64,000 nucleotides of DNA from the NCBI RefSeq assembly GCF_000204055.1, contig NW_006768811.1, positions 636,406 through 700,405 of the forward strand, in the 5' to 3' direction. Shown piece after piece: positions 22,126 to 36,447 of this stretch. The stretch's first letter is position 1. Every line of letters begins with the position of its first letter. Below the pieces are notes generated by a model. That model did no database searches and was not told the origin of the DNA. It worked only from the letters and a program-made list of their open reading frames with translations. Made by a program: the position numbers and the translations under genes. This DNA comes from Melampsora larici-populina 98AG31 (Eukaryota > Basidiomycota > Pucciniomycetes > Pucciniales > Melampsoraceae).

Positions 22126-23059
22126 TAAAGCACATCCATTCGGAACCAAAAAAATAAGTAGTGATCCAATCTAATCAAACCAAAATCAATCTGATCGATC
22201 AAATTATCAAAATGATAATGGTGGTGCTATCAAATGCTTTCCTGACGCATTCTGATTACTTGATTGATATTCTATAGGCTCACTCTTCAGTATCTGGAGC
22301 CATCCTGAACCAAGGAGTTCAGTGTGGAATTGATGACAGATCAACCAAACTTGAATACCTAGATATCTAAATGTTTTGAGGTGATGAGTGATTGGTTTCT
22401 TAAATGGATTCTTTACATTTGAACAATGTAGCCTTTCGAAAGACTTTTCATAGTTGATTTTTGTGTTATCAAGTTCTTGAAAAATTTATGATCAATATTA
22501 TGCTGTATCTTTTTCTCATCAATTCACGCCTTCAATCTCATTTTCCTAATACTGCTTCAAACACTTCATAATTCTTTGGTAGAATTAACAACCTGGTCAA
22601 ATCATCACTTGGGTGGATTTGCAAAACATGACTTGAGGGGAGATATATGAAAGACATATGGACGATACACATCTTAAACATCAAAAAATCGATTTCTTGT
22701 GACAACTTCGACTTGCAGCAGTTACTGGCTTTGGTCTCTGCACCATGAATTCCAGTCTAAACATCCAAGGATCTCTCAGATGAATAACCTTGGTTCATCT
22801 CATGCTATCCTGAGTCCAGAGACCGCTGAAGCTTTAGATCTCCGAGGCGTTCAAAAGGAGCCATTTTGCTTGCAAAAACATGTTTGCGGATCTGATGGCG
22901 CGAGCGATGTTGTACTCATCAAATTCGAAGACGGGATGATTGGCCTTTTCTAAACAAGTGTGAAATTGAATTGATTGCATATCACATCAACTAAACAAGT
23001 AAAAAGAATGATTGGATACGATTGAATAACTAATTATGTGTTTGGCTCCAGAGTTGTAA
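22126..23059. other. Spacer between the arms of the inverted duplication
   Basis: A plus-strand open frame near 22700-22953 (with SSHAILSPETAEALDL) has no recognisable domain and no clear ATG context. I annotate nothing here. Confidence 0.4.
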
Positions 23060-23169
23060 GGGAAGTAAACCAGTGACTAAAACTTCAAAGAAAAAAGGTT
23101 TACAAACGCATAGAAATCAGAATTTGAAATGATGATATCAGTTTTTCAAGGAAATTTATAATCACTTAC

Positions 23170-23410
23170 TAATGGATATATCTTGATCGCTATTTCTTTC
23201 CATGGTGGTGATTCATCTTTAATTAACTCTTTACCTTCACATTTGATTTCAAGTCCTGTAGATTCTGCTTTAGCTTTTGACATCCATCTATACTGTATAA
23301 AAAAAAGGAGACTCGGAATCTCAGTTATTTATTCATATAACATTTTGAAGAGATGAGAGAGATGTAAACTTACAGATTCATATGTGAATTGAGGTTGATA
23401 AGCTGATGAG
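23170..23410 (-). pseudogene. Gene fragment of unknown function in the inverted duplication
   Basis: Two exon-like pieces join in frame: one ending YQPQFTYES at 23374, then 23292-23170 reading YRWMSKAKAESTGLEIK through DESPPWKEIAIKIYPL, 41 codons with good splice signals on both sides. The left arm keeps only LQFTYES and the following intron. Upstream the reading frame is lost in repeat sequence. I do not recognise the family. Confidence 0.4.
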
Positions 23411-23591
23411 TCAATAGTGAGAGTGAACAGCAATCAATCGTGATCACTCGGCATGCGGAGTCGGTGTGAAAATTATCGACGTGGCAAGCACCAAATCGGA
23501 GGGAGGATGTATCTCAGGAGATCCCGGGGTTCGGGCTGTTCGGGGTTGACCAAATCCACGGTGTGATACAGGCTTGCTGCGCTGCGCGTCA

Positions 23592-23980
23592 GAGCATCCA
23601 CAACGGTCCACCTACTTTGCGGGCCCCCAGCGATGTAGGGGGTCAAAACGCAAAAAAACGCTCCAACGGAGCTCGCACAATCGGGGGTGAGACGTCGGGG
23701 GCCTCCAGATTTCCATCCGGACCCCCCACATCTGCGAGGTCTATAGGGGCTCCCAATATCACGTGCCACTGCTTCCACGTGACCGATATAGTCACGTCTC
23801 AAACCGCACTCGAAACCAGATGATATGGTACAAGCATACCATATCACTCAATCGAGTTCTGGCCCCTGACTTCAAGTGCACCGCTGTGGACACCTGTTTT
23901 TTTGACCCCCTACATCCACAAAATCAGGATCGGGGGTCTGTTCCAGGGCTCGCAAAGTAGGTGGACCGTTGTGGATGCTC
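23592..23980. mobile_element. PIF/Harbinger MITE (389 bp) with empty site in the same window
   Basis: Ends are exact inverted copies of GAGCATCCACAACGGTCCAC and ten further bases, flanked by TCA on both sides (23589-23591 and 23981-23983). The left arm of the inverted duplication has the same flanking sequence with a single TCA (as TGA at 21796-21798) and no insert, so it is the pre-insertion state. The first 10 bases, GAGCATCCAC, equal those of the PIF element at 10455-16384. No coding content. Confidence 0.93.
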
Positions 23981-24336
23981 TCAGCTGTATTTGGGGGGGA
24001 AAAAAGAAAAAAAAAGTGCGAACAGGACACGAATTTCGTGAATAGCTGTACATATTGTTTTAATTGGAATTAGGTTTATGTCTAATTGAGTTAAGGTTAA
24101 GAAATTGATCCGTTTTTGTATTGAAATTTGAAATATGAGAGAGATGAGTGAGAGTTGAATTAGGTTGTGAAAGGTATGTGATATTTTGAGTCTTCTGGTG
24201 AAATTGGAATAGTCTGAGTTGAATTTGAATTTGAATTTGAATAGAATCTAGTTTGACTTTACCAAATCACCAAGTAGTAGTATACTAATCGATTCATTAT
24301 TAATCTTCTCTTTTGAGCTTCTGATTGGATAGATTG

Positions 24337-24380
24337 GATTAGTAGTAGTAGTAGTAGTGCTAGTAGTGCTAGTAGTAGTA
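24337..24380. repeat. Imperfect TAG trinucleotide repeat before CLA4
   Basis: TAG units broken by two GCTAG variants end about 15 bp before the kinase start codon, so they lie in its promoter or 5' leader. Confidence 0.85.
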
Positions 24381-24394
24381 TACCATTGCTGAAG

Positions 24395-27236
<2,842 letters not shown>

Positions 27237-28837
27237 AATTATCATTAAAAAAAATACTAAAATGATGAAAGAAATACACATTTATATATGAGAAACGGTG
27301 TGGTGTTTTTTTAGGAGGCTTTTTTCTTTTCTTTTATCTTATCTGTGTTGTTTTTTATGAGAAAGAGTTTCATTTTTTTTCTTAAATCCTGACTCGTTTT
27401 TTTTCGTTTCAACAAGAAGAAGAAGAGAATGATTGAAGTTGAAGTTGGAGGAAAAAAGGTGTTTCGAACTGGGTATTTAGTTTGGTTTTTTTTGTTGTTT
27501 GATTTGATTGTTGTTTTCTTATAGGAAAAAAGGGTTTTTGTGGTTTTGTGGAATGAGATGAGATTTGATTTGATTTGATGAGATGGGGGTTTTCTTTGGT
27601 TTCTTTTTTTTTTCTTTTGGAAATGTCAAATGTCTGGGGTTTTCTTTGCTTTTTGGTTCGGTATATTTTATATAGATATAAATAAATAAATAAATATCTT
27701 TCTTTTTAGGTTTTTTTCATGAAAAAAAAGGTTTATGTTTGTTTGTTTATTGTTTATATATATATATATATAGGTAAGTGTTTGTGTGTTTTTTGTTTTG
27801 TATGCTCGGTTTGTTTGTTTGTTTTTTATGATTTTTTTATGATCTTTTTCTTCTTTTTTATGATCTTCTTTTTATGATTTTCCTTCTTTTTATGATCTTT
27901 TCTTTTTTATGATTTTTTTTATGATTTTTTTTATGATCTGCTTTCTTTTGTTTTTATATGAAGAAGTTTTGAAAAAAAAAGAAAAAAGAGATGAAGAGTT
28001 TTTAGATAGGAAAAAAAATAGAAAGTAAAAGTAAAAGTAGATGGTTGGATTCGAGGTGAGCCAGGGGGGGGAAAGTGGGGGTTTGGATTTGGTAGTATGA
28101 GGTGATTTTCTTTTTAGATGTGATGATATGATGTGGTGTTTGATTTCATGAAAATAATTGTAAAAAAACCTTTGTATTTAAGAGTATATATTTCTTTTTT
28201 TTTGATTTTTTGATTTGTTTATAGGAATGGCAGAGTGATTATTTTTTGTTATTTTGTTATTTTGAAGTTTTGAAGTTTTGTTGACTTGAATTTTTGAATA
28301 GAAAAAAAATGGATTTGATGAAGAAGACAACAAAAAAAATGATTTTGTTTGATTACCATTTGGGAGGAAATCTTTTGAAATCTGATCACACTCTTTTTGT
28401 TTTCTCGATTTGTGTTCATGAGAGGGTGTCTTTGATTGATATCAATCGCAAAAACAAACAAAATCAATCATCAAGATTTTGTAAACCCCTTGATGATTTG
28501 TTGAGCTGATGATCAACACCCCTCTTGATGACCTGATGACCTGATCAAGAGTTGAGTTCTAGAGGGGTCTTATCTTGATTTAAAGGGGCTTTGATCAGTA
28601 GGGTAATTGTGAAGGTTTTGATGGTATCAAGGAATCGAATCAGTTTACCTCATCTTGATTTCGGTGACAAAGAGATTCGAAAATTTAAAGGTGTCATGGA
28701 TCGGCTTACATCTCTGTCTTCAGTTATTCATACTAGACCGTATACCATCTCAATCTTCTTCCTAGGTTTATATCTTTTTGCGCATGTAATGGATTCAGAT
28801 CTTGAGCCCAGACTCAGCTCATTGTGAATGATCTTTC
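27237..28837. other. T-rich stretch after CLA4, no supported gene
   Basis: From 27240 to 28320 the plus strand is very rich in T, with a TTTTATGAT motif repeated many times at 27820-27950, TA and AAAT short repeats near 27670-27770 and a G-run near 28066. The start is the CLA4 3' UTR. A plus-strand open frame at 28591-28827 shows no recognisable domain. Confidence 0.45.
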
Positions 28838-28942
28838 TTATAGCTTGAAGGCGACCTTAGCATAGTTTGTCTGTTCAGAGAACTTGAAGGAATCAGACTT
28901 AAATATCCTTAAAAAGTTTCCCTTCGACGTAAAGATCACCAT
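28838..28942 (-). CDS. Short divergent ORF upstream of secreted gene A
   Basis: 34 codons from MVIFTSKGNFLRIF. Its start lies in the sequence AGGCCATGGTGAT, which also opens the minus-strand ORF upstream of the paralogous gene B (MVIYVSREH). It may be a decayed partner gene or only shared upstream sequence. Confidence 0.25.
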   Translation of the reverse strand: MVIFTSKGNFLRIFKSDSFKFSEQTNYAKVAFKL

Positions 28943-29301
28943 GGCCTTGTTGAAGGTATGTCATGGATCATGGACCCTACTATCTTCTTTGAGTAAGCCT
29001 GCAGAGACTTGAGTCTAATGTCGGATATCGAGGGCCATCACACTGGAGTATAAATCAATGTCTTCTATCACTCGGGTTTTGGGAGACTTCTTATCCATCA
29101 GATTTCTTTTTAATTCTGTTTTACCATAAACTCTTTTGATTTTCTAAAGTAGAGCTCTTGATTGATTCAAAACCTTGTGTGATCATTCTTACATTTGTTT
29201 TCATCTTTTAATTTCTTCAATTACTTCTTACTCTTTGTATTTTCTTTAATCAATTGAATTCTCATATAATTCTCTTTTTTACAAGCCTATAATCTTTAAA
29301 A

Positions 29302-30366
29302 ATGCATTTAGGAATTTCATTTACTACTACTCTTTACTTTTTCATCTTCGTGGCAACTTGTTTGACTCAAGATCAAGATCGAAATTCGGTCCTGACAAGT
29401 GGTATGGAGAAGAAAAATCAGGAGATGTAAGAAATTTTTTTGTTCGATCTTTTCTTCTGTTCGAACTGGCGTGAAAGGAAGGAGATGATGAAATTCTTGT
29501 TGACTAAAACTGATGAGATGTCTTCTTTTACTTTTGGATTGATGGGATTTTTAATTTCTCTCTTGAATGAAAAATCAACTCGATCTTCAAACTCTTCATT
29601 CTTGCTTGATGACGCCTCTTTTCTAGGCCTTCTTCAGACCATTCTGGTGGTGGGCGCCGAGCTCGAGGTTTAGCATCTGAAGATCGTTTTGTAAAGTAAG
29701 CTGACCTTTTGGTGTGGTAAACGCGGCATTGGCAAGAATGATAGTCTTAACGGCTTTGATACTCATCTATGATTTGTTTTGAATCTCTTCATTTAAGATT
29801 GATCACCAGAGCCGACACTTCAACTGGAAGTAGCTCTGGTAATTCTTCCACTGGCAATTCGATCGGAACCCTTTCCTCTGGTAATAATGAAGTAGAACCC
29901 AACCTGAATGGTCCAAGTGATCCAAAAGTATGTGCTACGATTGTCAAGAACATGAAGGAGGCCGAAGCATTGACAAAAGCAGCAGGAAGTCCTGCTGCTA
30001 AACGACCATCTACCGTTCCATCTTCTTCACCAAAATCTTCTTCTGGATCAAGCCGTCGTTCTAAGCTCGCCCAGATTCATGAGTTTGAGTAAGTGTTTTG
30101 TTTAAATATTTTTCCTTTTGTTTTCTTGTTTGATCAATTTACTGAACTTGGGTGTTCTTATCAGTTTGAACCGCCGTGCTGATCCTCCAGCAAGTTCAAC
30201 TGGATCACAAACTAATGTGGATCCTAATTCATGTAAAGAAATGCAAGCAATGGTTCAAGCTCAAGGAGAAAAATTGGCTGCAAGTTTAAAGAAGATGACT
30301 TCGGGAGATGTGACTAGCAAGAAAGACAATCCTTCAACCGATTCGAAAACTTCTAACCCCAAGTAA
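29302..30366 (+). CDS. Secreted RAD-motif protein, copy A
   Basis: No family that I recognise. Four exons (29302-29426, 29627-29695, 29798-30088, 30165-30366) give 228 residues. MHLGISFTTTLYFFIFVATC is a signal peptide with a likely cut near LTQ. Exon 2 carries GGRRARGLASEDRF. Exon 3 begins LITRADTS, runs through a Ser/Gly-rich stretch and ends in a helix with one cysteine (DPKVCATIVKNMKEAEAL). Exon 4 begins LNRRADPP and repeats the plan with DPNSCKEMQAMVQAQGEKL. All three introns are in phase 2. Dibasic sites before ARGL and AD would suit Kex2 processing, which is inference. Gene B, about 1 kb downstream, has the same structure. Confidence 0.75.
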
Positions 30367-30755
30367 AAATTGTAGCAATATTTTGTACCCATATATGTGT
30401 TGATCTTTCTGTGTAAACATTTTCTCTTGCTATGTACATGTTCATTATACCACATACCCTTCATATCAAAACAAAGACCACATGTTTTTTTAATGTTCAA
30501 TGTGTTTATAATCGATATCTCCATTCATCTGAAACTTTTGAGTAATTAGATGGCAAAAACATGCAAAATTGTCACTGGCAACAGTCATATTAACGACATG
30601 AACATGAACATAACATTTGCACGATAGACCCTTTAAGATGAATGAAGCTGATGTAGATGGCATATGTGAAATTGATTTGAAAGATAGTTTCAGATAATCA
30701 TACTAAACCTTTGGCGGCGCGCTTACTTAAGACTTATGAATTGCTGGATGTAGAA

Positions 30756-31031
30756 CTAATACTGAAGTTGAGGAAACATCTTTTGTTCTAAACCTTCAGG
30801 GATCTTTATTCGTATAGTGGTTTCTTCCGGAAATCTGTTGAGAAAAGCCCCTAAGGTATCCATTTGATGAACTTTTAAGTTGTCAACAGCAGCCATAGTA
30901 TTGAGTGTTTGTAATGTTGGAAGCTTTCCGGTTAGTGCAAAAGTGTTGTTGTAATCTTGACCAAAAAACATTGAGAAAAAACTTGCCTTCTGTGGAATGA
31001 TAGGATGTTCTCTTGATACATAAATCACCAT
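30756..31031 (-). CDS. Divergent ORF upstream of secreted gene B
   Basis: 91 codons from an ATG at 31029-31031: MVIYVSREHPIIPQKASFF, a middle part with LPTLQTLNTMAAVDNLK, ending KMFPQLQY. I recognise no domain. It begins about 340 bp before gene B on the opposite strand; a shorter ORF with the same first residues stands at the same place before gene A. It could share a promoter region with gene B. Confidence 0.4.
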   Translation of the reverse strand: MVIYVSREHPIIPQKASFFSMFFGQDYNNTFALTGKLPTLQTLNTMAAVDNLKVHQMDTLGAFLNRFPEETTIRIKIPEGLEQKMFPQLQY

Positions 31032-31367
31032 GGCCTTGATAGAGAGATGGAATTGATCAACGGCCCCTGCCTTGCTCTCATCTCAGTGAGGCTTCAGCGT
31101 GGCTCGATTCTCGATTTCACCTGTAGGGGCAGTGTGCCCAAGAGTGAGAGGACTATAAAGCATCTCAACCTGTGTTAGGTAAACCTCGGTTTTCTTCTCA
31201 AAGTACATCATCGAGGCATTGATCGATTCAGCTCGTGTCATATTATCATTACATCTGTGTGCATATATCTCTTTTTCGTTTCCTAGTGATATCTTTCTTT
31301 TACTTCAAGATCTGTTTCTCAGCTCGGCCTTCTACAGATCCAATCAAGCTTTACAAATACTTCAAAC

Positions 31368-32300
31368 ATGCGTTTCACCCTCACCATCAACTTCGTACTT
31401 TTAGGAGCCTGTTTGTCTCAATACCAGGTTCAATCTTCACTCGCCGCCAATGGAAAAGATGCACATGATGGAACCGAACCTATGTAAGAGATTTTCCCTT
31501 GAAGACGAGCTTCTGATGATTAAAAGACTTGTGGATTTTGACTGATGACATCCTGTTTTTTTTCGGATTGGTTGGTCACTCTTCTTTACTCATGAAATCT
31601 AGAAACCCACCAGTAAAGAAGCCTGGTGGACATCGAGCTCGAGGTTTATCAGCTAGGGATGATTTTCCAATGTAAGCAAGATATCTGTTTAAGTAAAAAC
31701 TTGGTGTGGTGATACATATACAAAACATTGATCTCCGTGATACTCATTTGATCTCTACTCTCATTCCATTTCAGACTGATAACTAGAGCTGACACCTCTA
31801 ATGATAGTAACGGTGGAACTACTCCTCCTGGGAAACCGGCAAGCGTTGGAACAACTGGATACCCAAACGTTGTCGAACCCAAAGCGTGTGCTGCCATTCT
31901 CAAGGCCATGAAAGAGAGCGAAGCGGCAACCAAAGGTAATGGAGCTCCTCCCCCTCCTGTGCTTCCTAAAGGAGCACAGGCTGGGATGACCTCAACTTCA
32001 AAACCTGCTGGTGCAACCCGTCGTTCGAAGCTTACACAGAACCCCGATTCTCAGTACGTGTCTTCCCTTTGCGAATAAAAGATCTCTGTGTTTTTTTTCA
32101 GAAAGCTGAGATGGATTTTATTTATCAGTTTAAACCGACGGGCTGATCCTTCAACTCAAACTACTACGGATCCAAATGCATGTAAAGATATGCAAGCATT
32201 CATTAAATCTAAAAGTGAAAAAATGGCAAAGGGATTAGGACCTATACCTACTAAAAAAGAAATCGGTCCAACAGATATGAAAAACTCAAGTCCTCAATGA
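31368..32300 (+). CDS. Secreted RAD-motif protein, copy B
   Basis: Paralogue of the gene at 29302-30366, 211 residues from exons 31368-31483, 31603-31671, 31775-32053 and 32129-32300. MRFTLTINFVLLGACLSQYQ is the signal peptide. Exon 2 is 69 bp, the same as in copy A, and carries GGHRARGLSARDDF. Exon 3 begins LITRADTS and holds EPKACAAILKAMKESEAA; exon 4 begins LNRRADPS and holds DPNACKDMQAFIKSKSEKM. All introns are in phase 2 at matching places. The Ser/Pro/Gly-rich linkers differ most between the copies, whereas the RAD starts and the single-cysteine helices are kept. Function unknown; secretion and clustering suggest an interaction role outside the cell. Confidence 0.75.
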
Positions 32301-33513
32301 AAGTTTTGATTTGGATTTTGGATTGGATTACTTTTTGATTTTTACTTTTTTCTTATGTTGAAGATTTTTTTCTCATTTTTACCATTTGTATTTTTAAGCA
32401 CACTTGTTGTGAAATCAGGAATCATCTTCATGGTACTTATGAACAATTTACAGATATGGTTATGCTTTAGGTTTAACCAAAAGTGTTGAAAATGTGCTAG
32501 ATTAGACATGTCATGTTTGGAAGGAATAAGTATCAAGATTTGTTTTCCATTCAATTCTTTAAGGCTGCTGCTCAGCACAGTGCGTGTAAAACAAAAAGCC
32601 ATTAGTAGCATGTCAACTTTTCTCTCATAAATTTCTCTCACAAGCCACACCTAGTCTCGGATTAGTGTGAGTTATTATAAATGACAAACTACCCTGTGAT
32701 CATGAATGCAAATATGAAGAAATGACTACCGTAATATATTCCTTCTTAACCATTTATGTCAAATAGAGTATCTGTGACTAGTTTTGAAATACATCTTATA
32801 CTTGACTTTCATGAATCTGATGGCTTATTGGAACACAAGCAGAGTTACATCAAGAAGTAAGTTGAAGTTTTCAATAGTGCTGATTAGGAGGTTGATTAGT
32901 GAGGGTTGTATGGATTCAAAAATCACAGAACAGGATCTGTCAAGAGTGCAAAAGAGGCAAAGACCTCACTTGCAACTTGAGTTATGTCAGTGTCACTGAA
33001 CAATCTCCTTTCACAACTCTTCAGATCTTAGAAACATTCTTACTTTTGCCTCATTTCAATCAAGGAAGGATGGGGTGATAAATAAGATCAATTCAGATCA
33101 CAGGGATAAATTAGAAGCACAAGTATATGATCATTTTATGTTAAAAGTTGAATGATAAGTAATAAAACCTTGGAATAAAATCAAAGGTGACCCAGAATAT
33201 TTTAGTAAGAGTGAGTTAGGTGATGATGTGCATTTTTCAATAAAAAAAATGAGGAATTGGATAGTCTGTGAGACTAATTTTAAAGAAACAATTGCCTCCA
33301 CCAACTGTCAATGATGTCGATATTCAGACATCTGGGGACGTGTTTTTTACTGACCCGCACATATTTACCCCGTGTTCTCATGACCCGACGCCTACGATTT
33401 TACGGTACTTGAGATTGGTCAGGAAGTGCACGCAGTTTGACAAATTCACTTCACTTCACCAAGCATCAACTCATCACACCACACCTCTGTACTTTATCAC
33501 AACTCATCTCGCC
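32301..33513. other. Intergenic, no gene seen
   Basis: AT-rich, with only short unsupported frames. The last 200 bp hold the promoter of the YJU2-family gene. Confidence 0.45.
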
Positions 33514-34982
33514 ATGCAAGGTTTCAATCGATACTTTCCACCTGACTTTGATCCAAAGAAGCATGATACACTTAACAACTATCATGGAAAACACGCATTG
33601 GGAGACCGAGCCAGAAAAATCGATCAAGGAATTCTAATTACTCGTTTTGAATTACCGTTTAACATTTGGTGTGGATCTTGCGAAGCTCATATTGGAATGG
33701 GAGTAAGGTGAACGCTCAATCTTCCCTCATATGAACTTTATTTCCAGACATTTACTCACCCTTGGCTATCTTTTGTTATATAGGTATAATGCAGAGAAGA
33801 AAAAAGTTGGAATGTATTATACTACTCCGATTTATAGCTTTCGTTGTAAATGTCATTTGTGTGGAAATTGTGAGTCAGAAGATTTATTGAAACCTTGTCG
33901 TAATTTGACGCCCAAACAAGTTTGAAGAAACTCAACACTGAACCAACACCATTTCATATTACATTTAGGGTTCGAGATCCGGACAGATCCACAAGTCAGT
34001 TCTTCGTCTACAGTGCAAATAGTTTGGAAGCCTTATTTTACCTATCCTGAAGAAATCTCAAAAATGTGACTTTTCAGAACACACGATACGTTGTCGAAAG
34101 TGGTGCGCGGCAAAAGAATGAAGACTGGGATCCAGCCGAAAACGGAGGAGTAGTCCTAGACGGTAAGTCTTGACGAATGATCTAGATCTCACTCCTATAT
34201 GAGCAAAAAGGTTGATTTTGCGTTAGTATTGGTTTAGGAAAACCTCAGGCTGGACCTTCAGATCCGTTTGCACTAGTAGAGAAACAAACAACAGATAAAG
34301 AAGTTGCTTTAGCAACCAAAGATAGGCTTGAAGATCTTTATGAACTGAGTGAATCAAGGAATTCTGATCCATTCGGTACGTATCATTTCAAAACTTCCTC
34401 GAATGCTTTTAGTCCGATTCAAACTTATCATAAAATATTTGTTACCTTTTAATAGTCTTGAGTCAAAAACTAAGAAAATCATTTCGGAAAGAAAAGGCAG
34501 AACTGATAGCAAAATCAAGAAGTGATGATTCACTTCGTAATCGGTATTCCTTACCATCAAATCTCAGACTAGACGAACCAGATCAACCACTTTTGTTGGA
34601 AGAAGCTGAAAAAGCAAAGGTTCTGATTCGTGAAGGGCAAGCAAAGACAGCAGCAAAGCGACTCAGACTGGAAGCTGAAATAGGTCTTCCATTAAATAAT
34701 AAACGAGCTCGAACCATTTCAACTCCATTGGCTAGTTTACAAGACCGATTGACTACCAACACTCGAAGAACTCTTGATCCTTTCTTATCTTCTTCGTCTT
34801 CTCGATCTATTGCGCCTTCTCGTCTTCGCTCTTCACTTGGTTCATCTCATGTCGTTGTCCGGCCTTCACTCTCAAAATCATCATCCAGTTCTATCCTCAA
34901 AGTGCCTACCCTTAAAAAAACCAAGCTTGAACAGAAGTGCAGTAAACCTATCAAGATGCTCACAGAGTACGATAGTGATTGA
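33514..34982 (+). CDS. Splicing-associated protein of the YJU2/CCDC130 family
   Basis: Family members join the spliceosome around the first catalytic step; the CCDC130 branch differs from Yju2 itself (CCDC94). Six exons (33514-33707, 33784-33869, 33969-33994, 34078-34162, 34238-34375, 34456-34982) give 351 residues. The start [20 protein letters not shown] matches the CCDC130 N-terminus, followed by [21 protein letters not shown] zinc-binding set is seen in [20 protein letters not shown] and CKCHLCGN. Then come [19 protein letters not shown] and the late FGLLEKQT-like segment ([15 protein letters not shown]). Exon 3 is only 26 bp, yet without it the zinc-domain frame breaks. The C-terminal third is Ser/Arg/Leu-rich low complexity. 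Confidence 0.9.
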
Positions 34983-36447
34983 AAGCATCATGTCAATTTC
35001 TATCTGCTGTGCTTGCTCTTGGAGATATCTCATGTAAACCTTTTCAACAAACTCGTATTCCGCATATGCATTTATTCAGACAACTTTTCACCGCATACCC
35101 TTCTTGAATCATCTCAGCTATAAGGCCTTTCAAAATCTAATCCAAGCTGGCCCTTTATCATTCAAGATATATATGAATGCACTTTCAAAGGTTTCCCATC
35201 CCAGGCTCTAGATTGTATATATCATAGGTTTAAGTAAGCTCAAGAGTAAATAATCGTTGCAGACTTACTGTAAAGGTATATTACCATGTATCAAAGAGTA
35301 TGTATAATCTACGGATCGTTTTTTCCTACAAAACTGCAATTGTCTCACACAAGTCTTGCTTTGAATGTGTACCTACAAAGGATTTGACAACTGTATGTTT
35401 CATCAGCCTTCCTTCTTGGATGAGCACTCACAATGTCTCACATGATTGAAAAGATTATCATAAGGTAAGAAGTAATGCTACAATAGTGCTTGTGAGCTCG
35501 AGATTGATAACATTGTTGAAGGTTGTGAGGATTGGAAAGGGGGGTAATTGTGGATTGTACATGAGCAGTCATTTTTTCATTTTTTGATTGATCCTTTCAT
35601 TCTAGGAATATGGCAAATTTCATGGCAGTTTTTTTTGGAAAATACCAGTTACATGTAAATCAATCAATTTAAGACTGATTATGGCATGATGTTCCCTCAT
35701 GATTTGCCTATAGTCCAAAAATAGTATTTTTTGTTCATGATTTTTTTCAAGCCTCAATAACTCAGTCAATTTACATGATGAAGGTTGATAGACTATATAT
35801 TCTTGGTGGGGAAATATAGGAGCAGTTCTGTACAGTTTTATGAAGTCATATGACATCATCTCAATCTTGGTGGTATCCCAACCACTTCTCAACAAATTCT
35901 CAATAAATGGATGATATCCATTTGATATCCACTTCATAGCTTTCTTGTAACTTTTTAAGGTCAGTGGGATGCACTGGCCTGCCAGTGACTTGTGATTGCA
36001 GGCTGTGAGTGGGACACTTTGAACTCAGTCAAAGACAAGAGAACAACCAATTGTACCCTCAAGGTAGATCCAATAACCTGGACATGGGAAGACTGTAGGA
36101 CTCAGGTGACAGAGGTTGCTGAGTGATTCCTGCCATTTGCTCACTGGGAAGAACAATGAATAGGTCTTGTGGGAGGATGTGTGAAATACAACCAAAAGAT
36201 TCTTCAAACAGTCAATACCATTCAAGAAGACAGCTGGGTCATGTTTCATTCATTGGTCAACAACAATCAATCCAAGATAGCTGGGGTCTCCATTAGTATA
36301 ACAATGGAAAGCCCTTGTGTTTCTGGGCCTTACAAAATTTAACAGATCTCCTTCATCATCTTATCATCATATTCAAAGAATCCTGTTTCTGGAACTATTC
36401 TCTTTCCAGCAAGAGAACATGACTCAGAGCTTGATAATACAACATAA
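34983..36447. other. No supported gene
   Basis: Minus-strand frames at 35620-35937 and 36025-36249 are open but have no recognisable domain or splice partner. They may be decayed repeat genes. Confidence 0.4.

Larger units (their letters stand above)
23060..24053 (-). repeat. Inverted duplication, right arm
   Basis: The minus strand repeats the left arm at 21727-22125: the same end sequence, same A/C-rich block, same TTCACACC block, same sequence around AATTCACATA, then after an extra exon the same intron and TCACTGGTT segment. It is interrupted by the MITE at 23592-23980. Confidence 0.8.
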
